DNA from: JAKFXL01 sp947085765
GTDB lineage: Bacteria; Pseudomonadota; Gammaproteobacteria; Tenderiales; Tenderiaceae
Direction: 5' to 3'
DNA: 27,060 nucleotides
Assembly: GCA_947085765.1 (NCBI GenBank)
Contig: CAMTXZ010000248.1
Span: forward strand, 1-27,060
A program made the translations under genes and the position numbers. Below are positions 1-7,691 of the stretch, one piece after another. The notes under the pieces were generated by a model. That model did no database searches. It saw only the letters and a program-made list of their open reading frames with translations, and was not told the origin of the DNA. Numbering within the stretch: position 1 is the stretch's first letter; every line of letters starts with the position of its first letter.

Positions 1-68
1 CTGCCGGCGAAGCTTGGCGTGGCCAGGGCGGCTGATAATACGATGGCTGCAATGAGTTGTTTTTTCAT
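1..68 (-). CDS. Secreted protein, N-terminal fragment (runs off the left edge)
   Basis: Only the first 22 codons are in the window. Reading leftward from an ATG at 68-66 gives MKKQLIAAIVLSAALATPSF followed by A-G. This is a typical Sec signal peptide with a Lys-Lys n-region, a hydrophobic core and a likely cut after the S-F-A tripeptide. An AGGAG ribosome binding site lies about 7 bases before the start, which supports it. The mature protein is outside the window, so the family cannot be named. It is probably exported to the periplasm or beyond. Confidence 0.75.
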   Translation of the reverse strand, partial: MKKQLIAAIVLSAALATPSFAG

Positions 69-90
69 GATGCTTCTCCTTGTCTCACAT

Positions 91-106
91 GGGTGAGTGG
101 TCACCC
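91..106. promoter_or_regulatory. Inverted repeat in the leader of the left-edge gene
   Basis: GGGTGA, four bases, then TCACCC forms a perfect six-base inverted repeat 23 bases before the ATG of the secreted protein. Further upstream are two GTAAC words (191-195 and 204-208) and a GTTAC word (163-167). The spacing could fit an operator or a leader hairpin, but I recognise no known regulator site. Confidence 0.25.
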
Positions 107-297
107 TTACTGACAGTCTCTGCCCCTTTAGGTGAATGCGGGCTGAACCGGAATTTTGTGCTGTTACAATTTTTTTGTCTGTTGCGAAGGGTAACGCTGT
201 GGCGTAACAAAAGGTTCCATGGTGTGTCTGTTCAGGTGATGGTGAGGTGAGAATGGAGAGGTGAAAGGTGAGATGGTTAAGGCGCGGGTTGGCGTTG

Positions 298-320
298 ACC
301 CTCTCCCTGTGGGAGAGGGT
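298..320. repeat. Perfect 10-bp hairpin downstream of UPF0149 gene (REP-like)
   Basis: ACCCTCTCCC, loop TGT, GGGAGAGGGT is a perfect ten-base stem 12 bases beyond the stop of the leftward UPF0149 gene. The core CCCTCTCCCTGTGGGAGAGGG resembles a dispersed intergenic hairpin common in proteobacterial genomes. No T-run follows it on the minus strand, so a transcript-end or mRNA-stabilising role is more likely than a textbook terminator. Confidence 0.5.
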
Positions 321-332
321 GTTCTGATTGAA

Positions 333-887
333 TCAGTTACTGGCCCAGCTGGCATAGAGTGAATTTACGGCGCCGGGCAAAAGTTCGATACAGAGGGTGT
401 ACTCCTCTTCATCGATCTCCTCTTCTTCGTTATCTTGGGTGTGCAGCAGTGCCAGTTGGGCGATAGGGGCGAGCAGCTCTTCCTGCTCTTTGCTGATCTT
501 GTCCCACTGTTCGCTTTGGTGGGTAACACCCAGCATGAAGCCGAAGCACCACCCTTCATAGGCCTCAAAGACTTCGCCATCCTCTTCTTCTTCAATGACC
601 AGGGGTTCGAATGGGGCGTTTGTCTGCAGTGACAGGGCGATTTCATCACGCATCTGTAACAGCAGTGCGCTGACACGCGCAAGGTCGTTGGCGCCCTCAA
701 ATTGGGCATCGCCACAGATCGCTTCAATAATCTCGGCATCGGTGATGGTGGCGCGGCTGACCAGTTGCGCGGTTATGAAGCCGTGGGCCTCGTCGATGGG
801 CAGACGGTCATCCTCATCACTTAATAGTAGGGTATCGAGTTCAGTCAGTTCATCGTCGGAGAGTGGGGTAGTCTGTGGCGCTGGCAT
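333..887 (-). CDS. UPF0149 (YecA-like) family protein, acidic, no SEC-C tail
   Basis: A 184-aa soluble protein. It shows the two hallmarks of the UPF0149 fold: an N-terminal D-E-A-H-G-F-I-T-A-Q segment (YecA has L-D-G-L-L-T-A at the same place) and, near residues 110-119, G-W-C-F-G-F-M-L-G-V, matching the W-C-F-G-Y-M-R-G-V of YecA. It is strongly acidic, with a Glu-run around residues 98-103 and another around 154-162. The C-terminal metal-binding SEC-C motif of YecA is absent. The ATG at 887 has an AGGA site upstream (AGGAACCTCGCCC before ATG). It is divergent from glgP and alone in its transcription unit. The family role is not established. It is one of four UPF0149 proteins in the window. 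Confidence 0.8.
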   Translation of the reverse strand: MPAPQTTPLSDDELTELDTLLLSDEDDRLPIDEAHGFITAQLVSRATITDAEIIEAICGDAQFEGANDLARVSALLLQMRDEIALSLQTNAPFEPLVIEEEEDGEVFEAYEGWCFGFMLGVTHQSEQWDKISKEQEELLAPIAQLALLHTQDNEEEEIDEEEYTLCIELLPGAVNSLYASWASN

Positions 888-920
888 GGGCGAGGTTCCT
901 GCGTATGGGTTGAAGCGGGC

Positions 921-950
921 ACTATACTCCTGCGACCCGTTTACGGCTAA
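921..950 (-). promoter_or_regulatory. Possible promoter for the UPF0149 gene
   Basis: On the minus strand TTAGCC (950-945), an 18-base spacer and TATAGT (926-921) make a weak sigma-70-like pair about 35 bases before the ATG at 887. The -10 matches consensus at five of six positions and the -35 at only three. Confidence 0.3.
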
Positions 951-974
951 CCCCCCGTGGCCGTGGTGGTGGGT

Positions 975-980
975 TATAAT
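975..980 (+). promoter_or_regulatory. Candidate -10 element for glgP
   Basis: A perfect TATAAT sits 73 bases before the glgP ATG in the divergent intergenic region. No convincing -35 lies 16-18 bases upstream (the area is a C-run), so an activator would be needed or the match is chance. Confidence 0.25.
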
Positions 981-1053
981 TTTCCCAGATTACCGGCTGT
1001 ATTCATCTTGGCTCGGCCTGCCATCTTTCTTAACCAGAGTGAAAGGTAACCCT

Positions 1054-3576
1054 ATGATCTTTGAACCCCTGCGTAAAAGCCAACCGACGGCTGACCTGAC
1101 CGAACTGCCGCCATTGGGCATGGATAAAATCAGTATTGCGGACGATTTTCGTCACTATTTCAGCCACACCTTAGGGCGCGACAAACACGGCTTATCTATT
1201 CACTATCCCTATTCCGCGCTGGCATTGACGTTGCGTGACCGTTTGATGGAGCGCTGGAAAAATACCCGCTACGCCTATCAGGGCCAGGATTGTCGCCGCG
1301 CCCACTATATGTCGCTGGAGTTTTTGATGGGACGGGCGTTGGGTAACGCCATGCTCAATCTGGGTGTGCATGATGAGGTGACTGCAGCGCTGATGCGTTT
1401 TGGTCTGGAGTTGGAAGAGATCGCCGAAGGCGAGACCGATGCAGGTCTGGGCAATGGCGGTCTGGGGCGTCTGGCTGCCTGTTTCCTCGACAGCTGCGCC
1501 ACCCTGCAACTGCCGGTGATCGGCTACGGCATCCGTTACGAATACGGCATGTTCCGCCAGAAGATCGAAGATGGATTTCAGGTAGAAGAGCCGGACCATT
1601 GGCTGCGCAACGGCAACCCCTGGGAGCTGGAGCGGCCCGAGTACACCCAGCGTATCCACTTTGGTGGGCGCACCGATTTTTACCGTGATGAGAAGGACGT
1701 GCTGCGTAAACGCTGGGTTGATACCAACGATGTGCTGGCGGTGCCTTACGATGTGCCGGTGCCGGGTTATAAAAATGGCACGGTCAATACGCTGCGGCTC
1801 TGGAGCGCGGCGGCGACCGATGAGTTTGACCTCGACGAGTTCAACGCCGGGGGTTATACCGAGGCGGTGGCGGCCAAAAACGAGGCCGAGAACATTACCA
1901 TGGTGCTCTACCCCAATGATGCCAGCGAGAACGGTAAGGAGCTGCGCTTGCGGCAGCAGTACTTCCTCGCCTCTGCCAGTCTTAAGGATGTGATGCGGCG
2001 CTGGATTCGCGACCATGGCCGCGACTTCAGCAGCTTTGCCGAGAAGAGCTGCTTCCAGCTCAACGACACTCATCCGACCATCGCCATCGCGGAGCTGATG
2101 CGGTTGCTGGTTGATTCACAACAGATGAGCTGGGAGAACGCCTGGAAAATAGTCTCCACCACCATGGCCTATACCAACCATACCCTGCTGCCCGAGGCGC
2201 TGGAGCGTTGGCCAGTGCGTATGTTTGCATCACTCTTGCCACGGTTGCTGGAGATCATCTACGAAATCAACGCCCGCTTCCTTGGTGAGGTGGCGCAGCG
2301 CTGGCCCGGTGATACCGATCGGATGCGGCGTATGTCGATCATCGAAGAGGGGCCGGCCCATGGGTCAGGCGCACAGATTCGCATGGCCTATCTTGCCATC
2401 GTTGGCAGCTACTCCATCAACGGGGTTGCCGAACTCCACTCGCAGCTGCTGCAAGAGGGGCTGTTCCGTGACTTCTACGAACTCTGGCCGCACAAGTTTA
2501 ATAACAAGACCAACGGCGTCACTCAACGGCGCTGGATGGCGTGGTGCAATCCTGACATGAGCCGGTTGATCAGCGAGACCATCGGTGATGGCTGGGTGAC
2601 CGACCTGCAGCAGCTCAACAAACTTGCCCCACACGCCGACAAGGCCACGTTCCGTAAAAAATGGCGAGATGTAAAGCTGGCCAACAAGCAGCGCCTGGCC
2701 AGTCTGGTACAGGCCGACTGTGGTGTCACCTTTAATACCAGCGCCATGTTTGATGTGCAGGTGAAGCGCATCCACGAATACAAACGTCAGCTGCTCAATA
2801 TCCTGCATGTGATCCATCTCTACGACCGCATCAAGCGGGGTGATATCGACAACTGGACGCCCCGTTGCGTGCTGATCGGCGGTAAGGCCGCGCCCGGTTA
2901 CGCCATGGCCAAACGTATTATCAAACTGGTTAACAACGTCGCCTTCATGGTCAACTACGATAAGGATGTGGGTGACAAACTCAAGGTGGCCTACCTGCCC
3001 AACTACCGTGTCACGGCGATGGAGATTATCTGCCCCGGTACCGATCTCTCCGAACAGATCTCCACGGCCGGTAAAGAGGCCTCCGGTACCGGCAACATGA
3101 AGTTCATGATGAATGGAGCGCTTACCATTGGCACACTTGACGGCGCCAATATCGAGATCCGTGAAGAGGTGGGTGAGGAGAATTTCTTCCTCTTTGGGCT
3201 GACTGCTGCTGAGGTCGAAGAGCGACGCCAACACTACGACCCTGTCAGCATCATCATCAACGGCGACGCCGACTTCAAGCAGGTGATGCGGCTGCTGGAG
3301 TGTGGCCACTTCAACCAGTTTGAGCCGGGGCTGTTTGATGACATTATCGGCGCCATCACCAGCCCGGACGACCCATGGCTGACCGCCGCTGACTTCCGCA
3401 GTTATATTGATGCGCAGCAGCGTGCGGCCACGACCTATCGTGATCAGGAGCAGTGGTTGCGCATGAGCATCCTCAATACCGCCAGCAGTGGCAAGTTCTC
3501 TACTGATCGCACCATGCTTGAATACAATGCCGAGATCTGGAAGCTTAAACCGGTCGCGCCACTGAGCAACACATAA
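1054..3576 (+). CDS. glgP: Glycogen/maltodextrin phosphorylase
   Basis: An 840-aa PLP enzyme that releases glucose-1-phosphate from the non-reducing ends of alpha-1,4-glucans in the cytoplasm. The family signature is complete. G-L-G-N-G-G-L-G-R-L-A-A-C-F-L-D-S is at about residues 131-147. The PLP segment E-A-S-G-T-G-N-M-K-F-M-M-N-G has its Schiff-base lysine at residue 683, close to Lys680 of rabbit muscle phosphorylase. The length is normal for the family. The open frame continues upstream to 595, but that part lies antisense to the UPF0149 gene and has no family similarity. The ATG at 1054 has an AAAGG site 7 bases upstream. No other glycogen gene is adjacent, so it is not in a glg operon here. 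Only the separation of GlgP from MalP is uncertain. Confidence 0.95.
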   Translation: MIFEPLRKSQPTADLTELPPLGMDKISIADDFRHYFSHTLGRDKHGLSIHYPYSALALTLRDRLMERWKNTRYAYQGQDCRRAHYMSLEFLMGRALGNAMLNLGVHDEVTAALMRFGLELEEIAEGETDAGLGNGGLGRLAACFLDSCATLQLPVIGYGIRYEYGMFRQKIEDGFQVEEPDHWLRNGNPWELERPEYTQRIHFGGRTDFYRDEKDVLRKRWVDTNDVLAVPYDVPVPGYKNGTVNTLRLWSAAATDEFDLDEFNAGGYTEAVAAKNEAENITMVLYPNDASENGKELRLRQQYFLASASLKDVMRRWIRDHGRDFSSFAEKSCFQLNDTHPTIAIAELMRLLVDSQQMSWENAWKIVSTTMAYTNHTLLPEALERWPVRMFASLLPRLLEIIYEINARFLGEVAQRWPGDTDRMRRMSIIEEGPAHGSGAQIRMAYLAIVGSYSINGVAELHSQLLQEGLFRDFYELWPHKFNNKTNGVTQRRWMAWCNPDMSRLISETIGDGWVTDLQQLNKLAPHADKATFRKKWRDVKLANKQRLASLVQADCGVTFNTSAMFDVQVKRIHEYKRQLLNILHVIHLYDRIKRGDIDNWTPRCVLIGGKAAPGYAMAKRIIKLVNNVAFMVNYDKDVGDKLKVAYLPNYRVTAMEIICPGTDLSEQISTAGKEASGTGNMKFMMNGALTIGTLDGANIEIREEVGEENFFLFGLTAAEVEERRQHYDPVSIIINGDADFKQVMRLLECGHFNQFEPGLFDDIIGAITSPDDPWLTAADFRSYIDAQQRAATTYRDQEQWLRMSILNTASSGKFSTDRTMLEYNAEIWKLKPVAPLSNT

Positions 3577-3604
3577 CAGTCAGCTGTTGATAGGTTGTGG
3601 CGAG

Positions 3605-4198
3605 CTACTGTTTCTGCCAGAAGAGAATCCGGTTGTTGACCGGCATCTCGTAGTTGTGGCGAAACAGCAGTCCTGCTTGAGCGGCGATCTCATTTAGATC
3701 GTCAAAATCACGGATGCCACTCAGGGGATCACGGTGGCGCAAATGCTGATCAAAGTGGACATTGCTGGCGCTGCTGTGTTGGCCGGAAAAGCTGAACGGA
3801 CCATAGAGCAGCAACAGCCCGCCGCTGGGCAGCAGCCTTCCAGCGCCGGCAAACAGCGCTTGCACATCGGACCAGTGCATGATGTGGCTGGTATTGGCAG
3901 AGAAGATCGCGTCGATATCCAGCAGCGGCCAGGCTGAGCGCTGCACGTCCAGCTCGATGGGCGGCAGCACGTTGGGCAGGGCTGCCTCCTCCAGCCACGC
4001 CTGAATGCCGGCGTGGTATTCGCGGCGGTCGCTGGTATGCCAGTGCAGGTGCGGTAGCTGCGCGCCAAAATAGATAGCGTGTTGGCCGGTGCCGCTGCCT
4101 ATCTCCAGCACGTTTTTGCTCTGTTGCAGCAGTGGCTGGATTACGGCGAAAATGGGGTCGCGATTCTGGTCGCATGAGTCTGCATAGGGTCTGTTCAT
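3605..4198 (-). CDS. DUF938 family SAM-dependent methyltransferase
   Basis: A 197-aa class I methyltransferase-like protein. The SAM-binding motif I, V-L-E-I-G-S-G-T-G-Q-H-A, is at about residues 30-41, and an S-A-N-T-S-H-I-M-H-W segment follows near residue 100. Both are typical of DUF938 (PF06080), as is the opening R-P-Y-A-D-S-C-D-Q-N-R-D-P-I. I chose the ATG at 4198 because the family begins at this point. A longer reading from a TTG at 4240 adds 14 residues unlike the family. No good Shine-Dalgarno is visible before either. The acceptor substrate is unknown. It is convergent with glgP and divergent from the DUF3820 gene. Confidence 0.85.
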   Translation of the reverse strand: MNRPYADSCDQNRDPIFAVIQPLLQQSKNVLEIGSGTGQHAIYFGAQLPHLHWHTSDRREYHAGIQAWLEEAALPNVLPPIELDVQRSAWPLLDIDAIFSANTSHIMHWSDVQALFAGAGRLLPSGGLLLLYGPFSFSGQHSSASNVHFDQHLRHRDPLSGIRDFDDLNEIAAQAGLLFRHNYEMPVNNRILFWQKQ

Positions 4199-4288
4199 GG
4201 TGGTGCCCGTAGGAGGATTGTTGCTACACCTTAATGGCAACGCCCTGGAAAGAGAACCACCCTTGCATTTAATAATCGGAGTTGTCCC

Positions 4289-4552
4289 ATGAGTTCCACC
4301 GATCTACCCAACCCCTACGGCGACCCCGAGCTGCTGCTCAGGCTGGCCCGCTACCGCATGCCGTTTGGCAAATATGCCAACTGGTTGTTGATTGATCTGC
4401 CTGAGCCTTATGTGGTCTGGTTTGCGGGCAAGGGGTTTCCCGCGGGCGAGCTGGGGCGGATGCTGGCCATCGTGCACGAGATCAAGATCAATGGTCTGGA
4501 GTATCTGTTTGATCCCTTGCGTGATACCAATCGTTCACAGCAGCTGCACTGA
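4289..4552 (+). CDS. DUF3820 (QSregVF_b) family small protein
   Basis: An 87-aa soluble protein. The core Y-R-M-P-F-G-K-Y-A-N-W, then L-I-D-L-P-E-P-Y-V-V-W-F, then G-F-P-A-G-E-L-G-R-M-L and N-G-L-E-Y-L-F-D-P-L-R is diagnostic of DUF3820 (PF12843), also labelled a putative quorum-sensing-regulated virulence factor. That label comes from a Pseudomonas member and says little about function here. GGAG sits 7 bases before the ATG. It is a single gene, divergent from the DUF938 methyltransferase. Confidence 0.85.
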   Translation: MSSTDLPNPYGDPELLLRLARYRMPFGKYANWLLIDLPEPYVVWFAGKGFPAGELGRMLAIVHEIKINGLEYLFDPLRDTNRSQQLH

Positions 4553-4640
4553 GAGGCGGTGACGCGTCGATAAAGGCAGCGAATAACCGTCCGCTATAGT
4601 CGTTACAACAGGAAATTCCATTCTTATTCGCGAGGTTGTC

Positions 4641-5045
4641 ATGTGGAAAATTAGCACCTTGATTGCCGATGATGATGACTCTATGCATCAGGTGCTTAAG
4701 GTAATACTGCCAGGGATTGGGGCTGAGGTGGTTGGCGAGGCGGGCGATGGTCAGGAGGCGCTGGGTCTGTATGTCAAACATCGGCCTCATCTGGTGCTGC
4801 TCGATATCAATATGCCCAAAATGAGTGGCATTGAGGTCTTGCAGGAGATCAAACTGATCAATTCCAAGGCCTGCGTCATTATGCTCACCTCAGAAAACAG
4901 CGCCGAGACGGTGAAGGCGTGTATCCGTTCGGGTGCGCGCGCCTATGTGCTCAAGACCAACCCGCCTGAGGTTCTGGCCGCCGGTATCGCAGATGGCTGG
5001 CGTGGTTACATCGATCAGATGACGGGTGTCTGTAAGCAGCATTGA
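4641..5045 (+). CDS. CheY-like single-domain response regulator
   Basis: A 134-aa protein made only of a receiver domain. The acidic pocket is at D10-D13, the phosphoacceptor at D55 (V-L-L-D-I-N-M-P), the switch Thr at T83 and the conserved Lys at K105, so all catalytic positions are present. There is no DNA-binding or enzymatic output domain, so it should act by protein-protein contact or as a phosphorelay intermediate, as CheY and Spo0F do. A GAGG site lies 5 bases before the ATG. No kinase or chemotaxis gene is adjacent, so the partner is unknown. Confidence 0.9.
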   Translation: MWKISTLIADDDDSMHQVLKVILPGIGAEVVGEAGDGQEALGLYVKHRPHLVLLDINMPKMSGIEVLQEIKLINSKACVIMLTSENSAETVKACIRSGARAYVLKTNPPEVLAAGIADGWRGYIDQMTGVCKQH

Positions 5046-5165
5046 TCGCCGATTGTTAGGCGCAGTCGGCGAGGGGACTGGATAGAGCGTGTTATTATTC
5101 GCCCAGCCAGGCGCCAGCCTGCTTCACACTATTCTGGATTACACTGGATTACTTGGGACGACCCT

Positions 5166-5405
5166 ATGACCAATAACGAAATACTGAAAAAACTGCGCGT
5201 TGCCCTGGCGCTCAGAGATGACGACATGTTCCCGATCTTTGGCCTGGCGGGACATGAGGTCAACAAGGCGCAGCTCTCCGGCATGTTCAGGAAGCAGGGT
5301 CACAAGAACTATATCGAGTGCACCGATGAGGCGCTGACGGCGTTTTTGGACGGCTACATCATCTATCGTCGCGGCCACAAAGACGAACCTGGCGACGAGT
5401 TATAG
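5166..5405 (+). CDS. DUF1456 family protein, single-domain (half-length YehS-like)
   Basis: A 79-aa protein matching one DUF1456 unit (PF07308). It opens T-N-N-E-I-L-K-K-L-R-V-A-L-A-L-R, continues through I-F-G-L-A-G-H-E-V-N-K, and ends in F-L-D-G-Y-I-I-Y-R-R-G. E. coli YehS and most relatives carry two such units in about 150 aa; this one stops after the first. The stop is followed three bases later by the end of the convergent DUF3025 gene, so no second unit could follow in frame. The Shine-Dalgarno is weak (GGGAC). Function is unknown. Confidence 0.8.
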   Translation: MTNNEILKKLRVALALRDDDMFPIFGLAGHEVNKAQLSGMFRKQGHKNYIECTDEALTAFLDGYIIYRRGHKDEPGDEL

Positions 5406-5408
5406 AGG

Positions 5409-6266
5409 CTAGGCCTGCCCGGCGGCCAATCGGCGCCCCGGGCGGAAGTAATTTTGATTGTTGTAATACTCCTGCTGCCCATTATTGCTGTCCCAGCCCG
5501 GCATCCCCAGGATCGGAAACGGTCTCAGGTCGCGTGGCTGCTGGAGCTGTTCACCCTCGGTAAAAAGCATGGCCAGCTCGCCATCGAGCCACTGCAACTG
5601 TTGTGGCATTGGCTGGCGCAGCAGTGCCGCGTCACACGGAATCAGGATGCAGTTGGCGGTCATGCCGACATAGGGCATCAAACCTTTCTCATAGAGTGCA
5701 TGGCCAAAGGTGAAGCACTGCAATTTGTCGGCAAGCTCGTCACGCCGCTGCCAGAAGAGCTCTTTCCAACGGAAATCGCGGATCAGTTGCAGCAGTGACT
5801 CATCACTGGCGATCACCACCGCGCCGCCCTCATCAAACAGCGACAACATATTCTCCAGCGGCGAACGTCTGCCCAGATCACTATGGGTCTCGATGCGTGT
5901 GCGCGCCGTGGGGATATGGATGGCGTTGATCACCGCCTTGGTGCGCGGAAAGATAAACCAGCTGAGCAGCTGAAAGAGGTCATGCCAGTTGTGGCGACGG
6001 GTCTGAATCTCACCACTGAGATAGATGCGCGGTGCGTAGTGCGTCTCAAAACTGTGGGGTTTGCCATCCTGTGGTACGACCCTGAGCGGCTGGCCCGCCA
6101 GTGTCAGCAGTGGTTGCGGCAGGCTATCGAGCAGCTGCTGGTAGTCCGCCAACTCCGGCCACTCACTGAACGATGCAAGCTGCCGCAGCCACGGTTGCAG
6201 CGGCGCGTAGAGTGGCGAGAGCGCTGCAAAATCGGGACGCCAGGGGGGCGGCAGGTTGCTGTTCAT
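5409..6266 (-). CDS. DUF3025 domain-containing protein
   Basis: A 285-aa soluble protein. The conserved DUF3025 (PF11227) blocks are N-W-H-D-L-F-Q-L-L-S-W-F-I-F-P-R-T-K, then L-S-L-F-D-E-G-G-A-V-V, then F-R-W-K-E-L-F-W-Q-R-R and F-G-H-A-L-Y-E-K-G-L. No enzymatic function is established for the family. I start at the ATG at 6266 because it lies 8 bases past the stop of the upstream YecA gene. The frame also opens at a GTG at 6299, inside that gene. The close spacing and weak Shine-Dalgarno suggest translational coupling to the YecA gene. It is convergent with the DUF1456 gene. Confidence 0.85.
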   Translation of the reverse strand: MNSNLPPPWRPDFAALSPLYAPLQPWLRQLASFSEWPELADYQQLLDSLPQPLLTLAGQPLRVVPQDGKPHSFETHYAPRIYLSGEIQTRRHNWHDLFQLLSWFIFPRTKAVINAIHIPTARTRIETHSDLGRRSPLENMLSLFDEGGAVVIASDESLLQLIRDFRWKELFWQRRDELADKLQCFTFGHALYEKGLMPYVGMTANCILIPCDAALLRQPMPQQLQWLDGELAMLFTEGEQLQQPRDLRPFPILGMPGWDSNNGQQEYYNNQNYFRPGRRLAAGQA

Positions 6267-6274
6267 TGTTTGTA

Positions 6275-6967
6275 TTAGTCGGATCTGTTCATGCAGCACT
6301 GTTTGAGTTTTTTGCCGCTGCCACAGGGGCAGGGGTCATTGCGACCAGTCTTGTTGTCACGCACAAACGGGGTGCGCGGGCCGAGTGCAATCTGGATTGA
6401 GCGGCCCAGGCTGGCGTAGCTCTGGGCCGCCTCGTCAAACGAGTCGACCACCGATTCGGCCATGGTCTCCAGTGTTACCCCGTCATCCCCCGCCTCTTTG
6501 CAATACTCCTCGGCCAGTCCCTGTTCGGCAAAGAAGGAGAGCACGATAAAACAGGAGCCAAGCTCCTCATCCAGCTCGTCGGGGATGTAGCCATCCCACA
6601 GCTCGGAGAGCCACTCGTGCCCGAGCAAAAAACCGCGTGACCAGTGGGCGAGGGGGGCGTCGTCGGCAAAGTTCTCCATGGCGTCGGCGGCGGGGGTGCA
6701 GAACGCGGGCAGTGCCACCTGCTGCTCCTGCACCTGGCGGTGGGCCTCGTCATGGAGCGCCATCAATGTGGCAGTGACACTCTCATCCTCGGCGGTGGTA
6801 GCGTAGTTGGCCGCGGCGCTGTTAAAGATCAGTGGTAGCCACTCGGCCGGTTTGAGTGGCTCAGGCGAACAGGCAACGCTGAAGAGAAAGCCGTGCAGCT
6901 CGGCGTAATTGAGGGTCCCTTCGGGACGTGCATCGGCGGCCAAAAACTCGGCGAGTTTGATATCCAT
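6275..6967 (-). CDS. YecA/UPF0149 family protein with C-terminal SEC-C metal-binding motif
   Basis: A 230-aa protein. The UPF0149 region covers about residues 1-195 and includes N-Y-A-E-L-H-G-F-L-F-S-V-A-C near residue 20 and W-S-R-G-F-L-L-G-H-E-W-L near residue 110. The tail GRNDPCPCGSGKKLKQCC has C213, C215, C224 and C225 as metal ligands. The same motif ends SecA and E. coli YecA, where it binds zinc or iron. The family is linked to ribosome/SecA-type contacts, but its job is not settled. ATG at 6967. It is first in a two-gene unit with DUF3025. It is a close paralogue of the protein at 11793-12407, which lacks the tail. Confidence 0.9.
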   Translation of the reverse strand: MDIKLAEFLAADARPEGTLNYAELHGFLFSVACSPEPLKPAEWLPLIFNSAAANYATTAEDESVTATLMALHDEAHRQVQEQQVALPAFCTPAADAMENFADDAPLAHWSRGFLLGHEWLSELWDGYIPDELDEELGSCFIVLSFFAEQGLAEEYCKEAGDDGVTLETMAESVVDSFDEAAQSYASLGRSIQIALGPRTPFVRDNKTGRNDPCPCGSGKKLKQCCMNRSD

Positions 6968-7011
6968 TTTTATATCCAGTGAGCGGTGAGGTCTGTTCGG
7001 TTTATTAAACT

Positions 7012-7057
7012 CAGCAGCAGTGCTGCTGCTGTTCCCCCCCTGAGCGGAGGGGGCAAC
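7012..7057. terminator. Two tandem hairpins downstream of the RRM-VF530 pair
   Basis: CAGCAGCAG-TG-CTGCTGCTG (7012-7031) is a perfect nine-base inverted repeat. It adjoins a second stem in which GTTCCCCC (7031-7038) pairs with GGGGG(C)AAC (7049-7057). They lie just beyond the leftward VF530 stop at 7065. There is no T-run on the minus strand, so termination is inferred only from position and stem strength. Confidence 0.4.
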
Positions 7058-7064
7058 GTGACGT

Positions 7065-7310
7065 TTATTCGGCTGTCGGGTTATCCGTTGGCCATTTGCT
7101 ACGCAGATAGAGCACCTCTATCTTCTGCCTGGCCCAGGGGGTCTTGCGCAGAAATTTGAGGCTGGAGGTGATGCTTGGGTCGCTGGCAAAACATTTGAAG
7201 GTGAAGCGCCGACTCAGCTCCTCCCAGCCATACTTTTCCACTAGTCGGGTGAGAACGGTCTCGAGCGTGATGCCGTGCAGCGGGTCTTGTGCCGGTGGTG
7301 TAGTGGTCAC
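7065..7310 (-). CDS. VF530 family (DUF2132) DNA-binding protein
   Basis: An 81-aa protein with the near-invariant family blocks D-P-L-H-G-I-T-L-E-T-V-L, Y-G-W-E-E-L and C-F-A-S-D-P-S-I-T-S-S-L-K-F-L-R-K-T-P-W-A-R. VF530 of Vibrio fischeri is a small helical protein reported to bind DNA (PF09905). The start is a GTG at 7310. Its GTGA overlaps the TGA stop of the upstream RRM gene, which implies translational coupling. No ATG is available near the family start. Confidence 0.88.
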   Translation of the reverse strand: MTTTPPAQDPLHGITLETVLTRLVEKYGWEELSRRFTFKCFASDPSITSSLKFLRKTPWARQKIEVLYLRSKWPTDNPTAE

Positions 7311-7570
7311 GATTTGGCGCCATCCTCGCCGCTCTCTTCGGCCTGTTTGACGCGAATTTTGCTACCGGCGATATCTGCGCCATTGAGCTGTTTGATGGCG
7401 GCCTTGGCCTCACCTACCTTGGGCATTTCGACAAAACCAAAACCTTTGGATTGGCCGGTCTGCTGGTCGAGCACCAGGGTGCAGTACTGCACCGCGCCAT
7501 GGGCTTCAAAGAGCAGCCGCAGTTCGGCTTGGCTGGTGGTGCGGGCAAGGTTGCGTATGAGCAGTTTCAT
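7307..7570 (-). CDS. RRM-domain RNA-binding protein
   Basis: An 87-aa protein that is one RNA recognition motif plus a short acidic tail. RNP2 is L-L-I-R-N-L at residues 3-8. RNP1 is K-G-F-G-F-V-E-M around residues 42-49, with both RNA-stacking aromatic positions present. Bacterial proteins of this type bind single-stranded RNA and are often cold- or stress-regulated; that is family knowledge, not shown here. A GGTGA site precedes the ATG at 7570. A TATAAT on the minus strand (7603-7598) is a possible -10. The gene overlaps VF530 by four bases. Confidence 0.9.
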   Translation of the reverse strand: MKLLIRNLARTTSQAELRLLFEAHGAVQYCTLVLDQQTGQSKGFGFVEMPKVGEAKAAIKQLNGADIAGSKIRVKQAEESGEDGAKS

Positions 7571-7691
7571 GGGGTCACCGTAGTAGGAAATGGGGGAATT
7601 ATAGCCCGCCAGGCCCGAGACATGGGATTTTCCTGGCGGTGGTTGTTGTGGCGCAATATATAGTAGTCAGGCAGTCATGCCGGAGGTGGCC

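Noticed and set aside
595..1053. 153-codon N-terminal extension of the phosphorylase reading frame
   Set aside because: It lies antisense to the UPF0149 gene and the divergent intergenic region, has no phosphorylase similarity, and a normal start with ribosome site exists at 1054.
1192..2073. Long minus-strand open frame inside glgP (293 aa)
   Set aside because: It is antisense to a conserved enzyme, has unnatural composition and no family features. The same holds for 2365-3309.
4199..4240. TTG start for the DUF938 methyltransferase
   Set aside because: The 14 extra residues are not family-like, and the ATG at 4198 matches the usual N-terminus.
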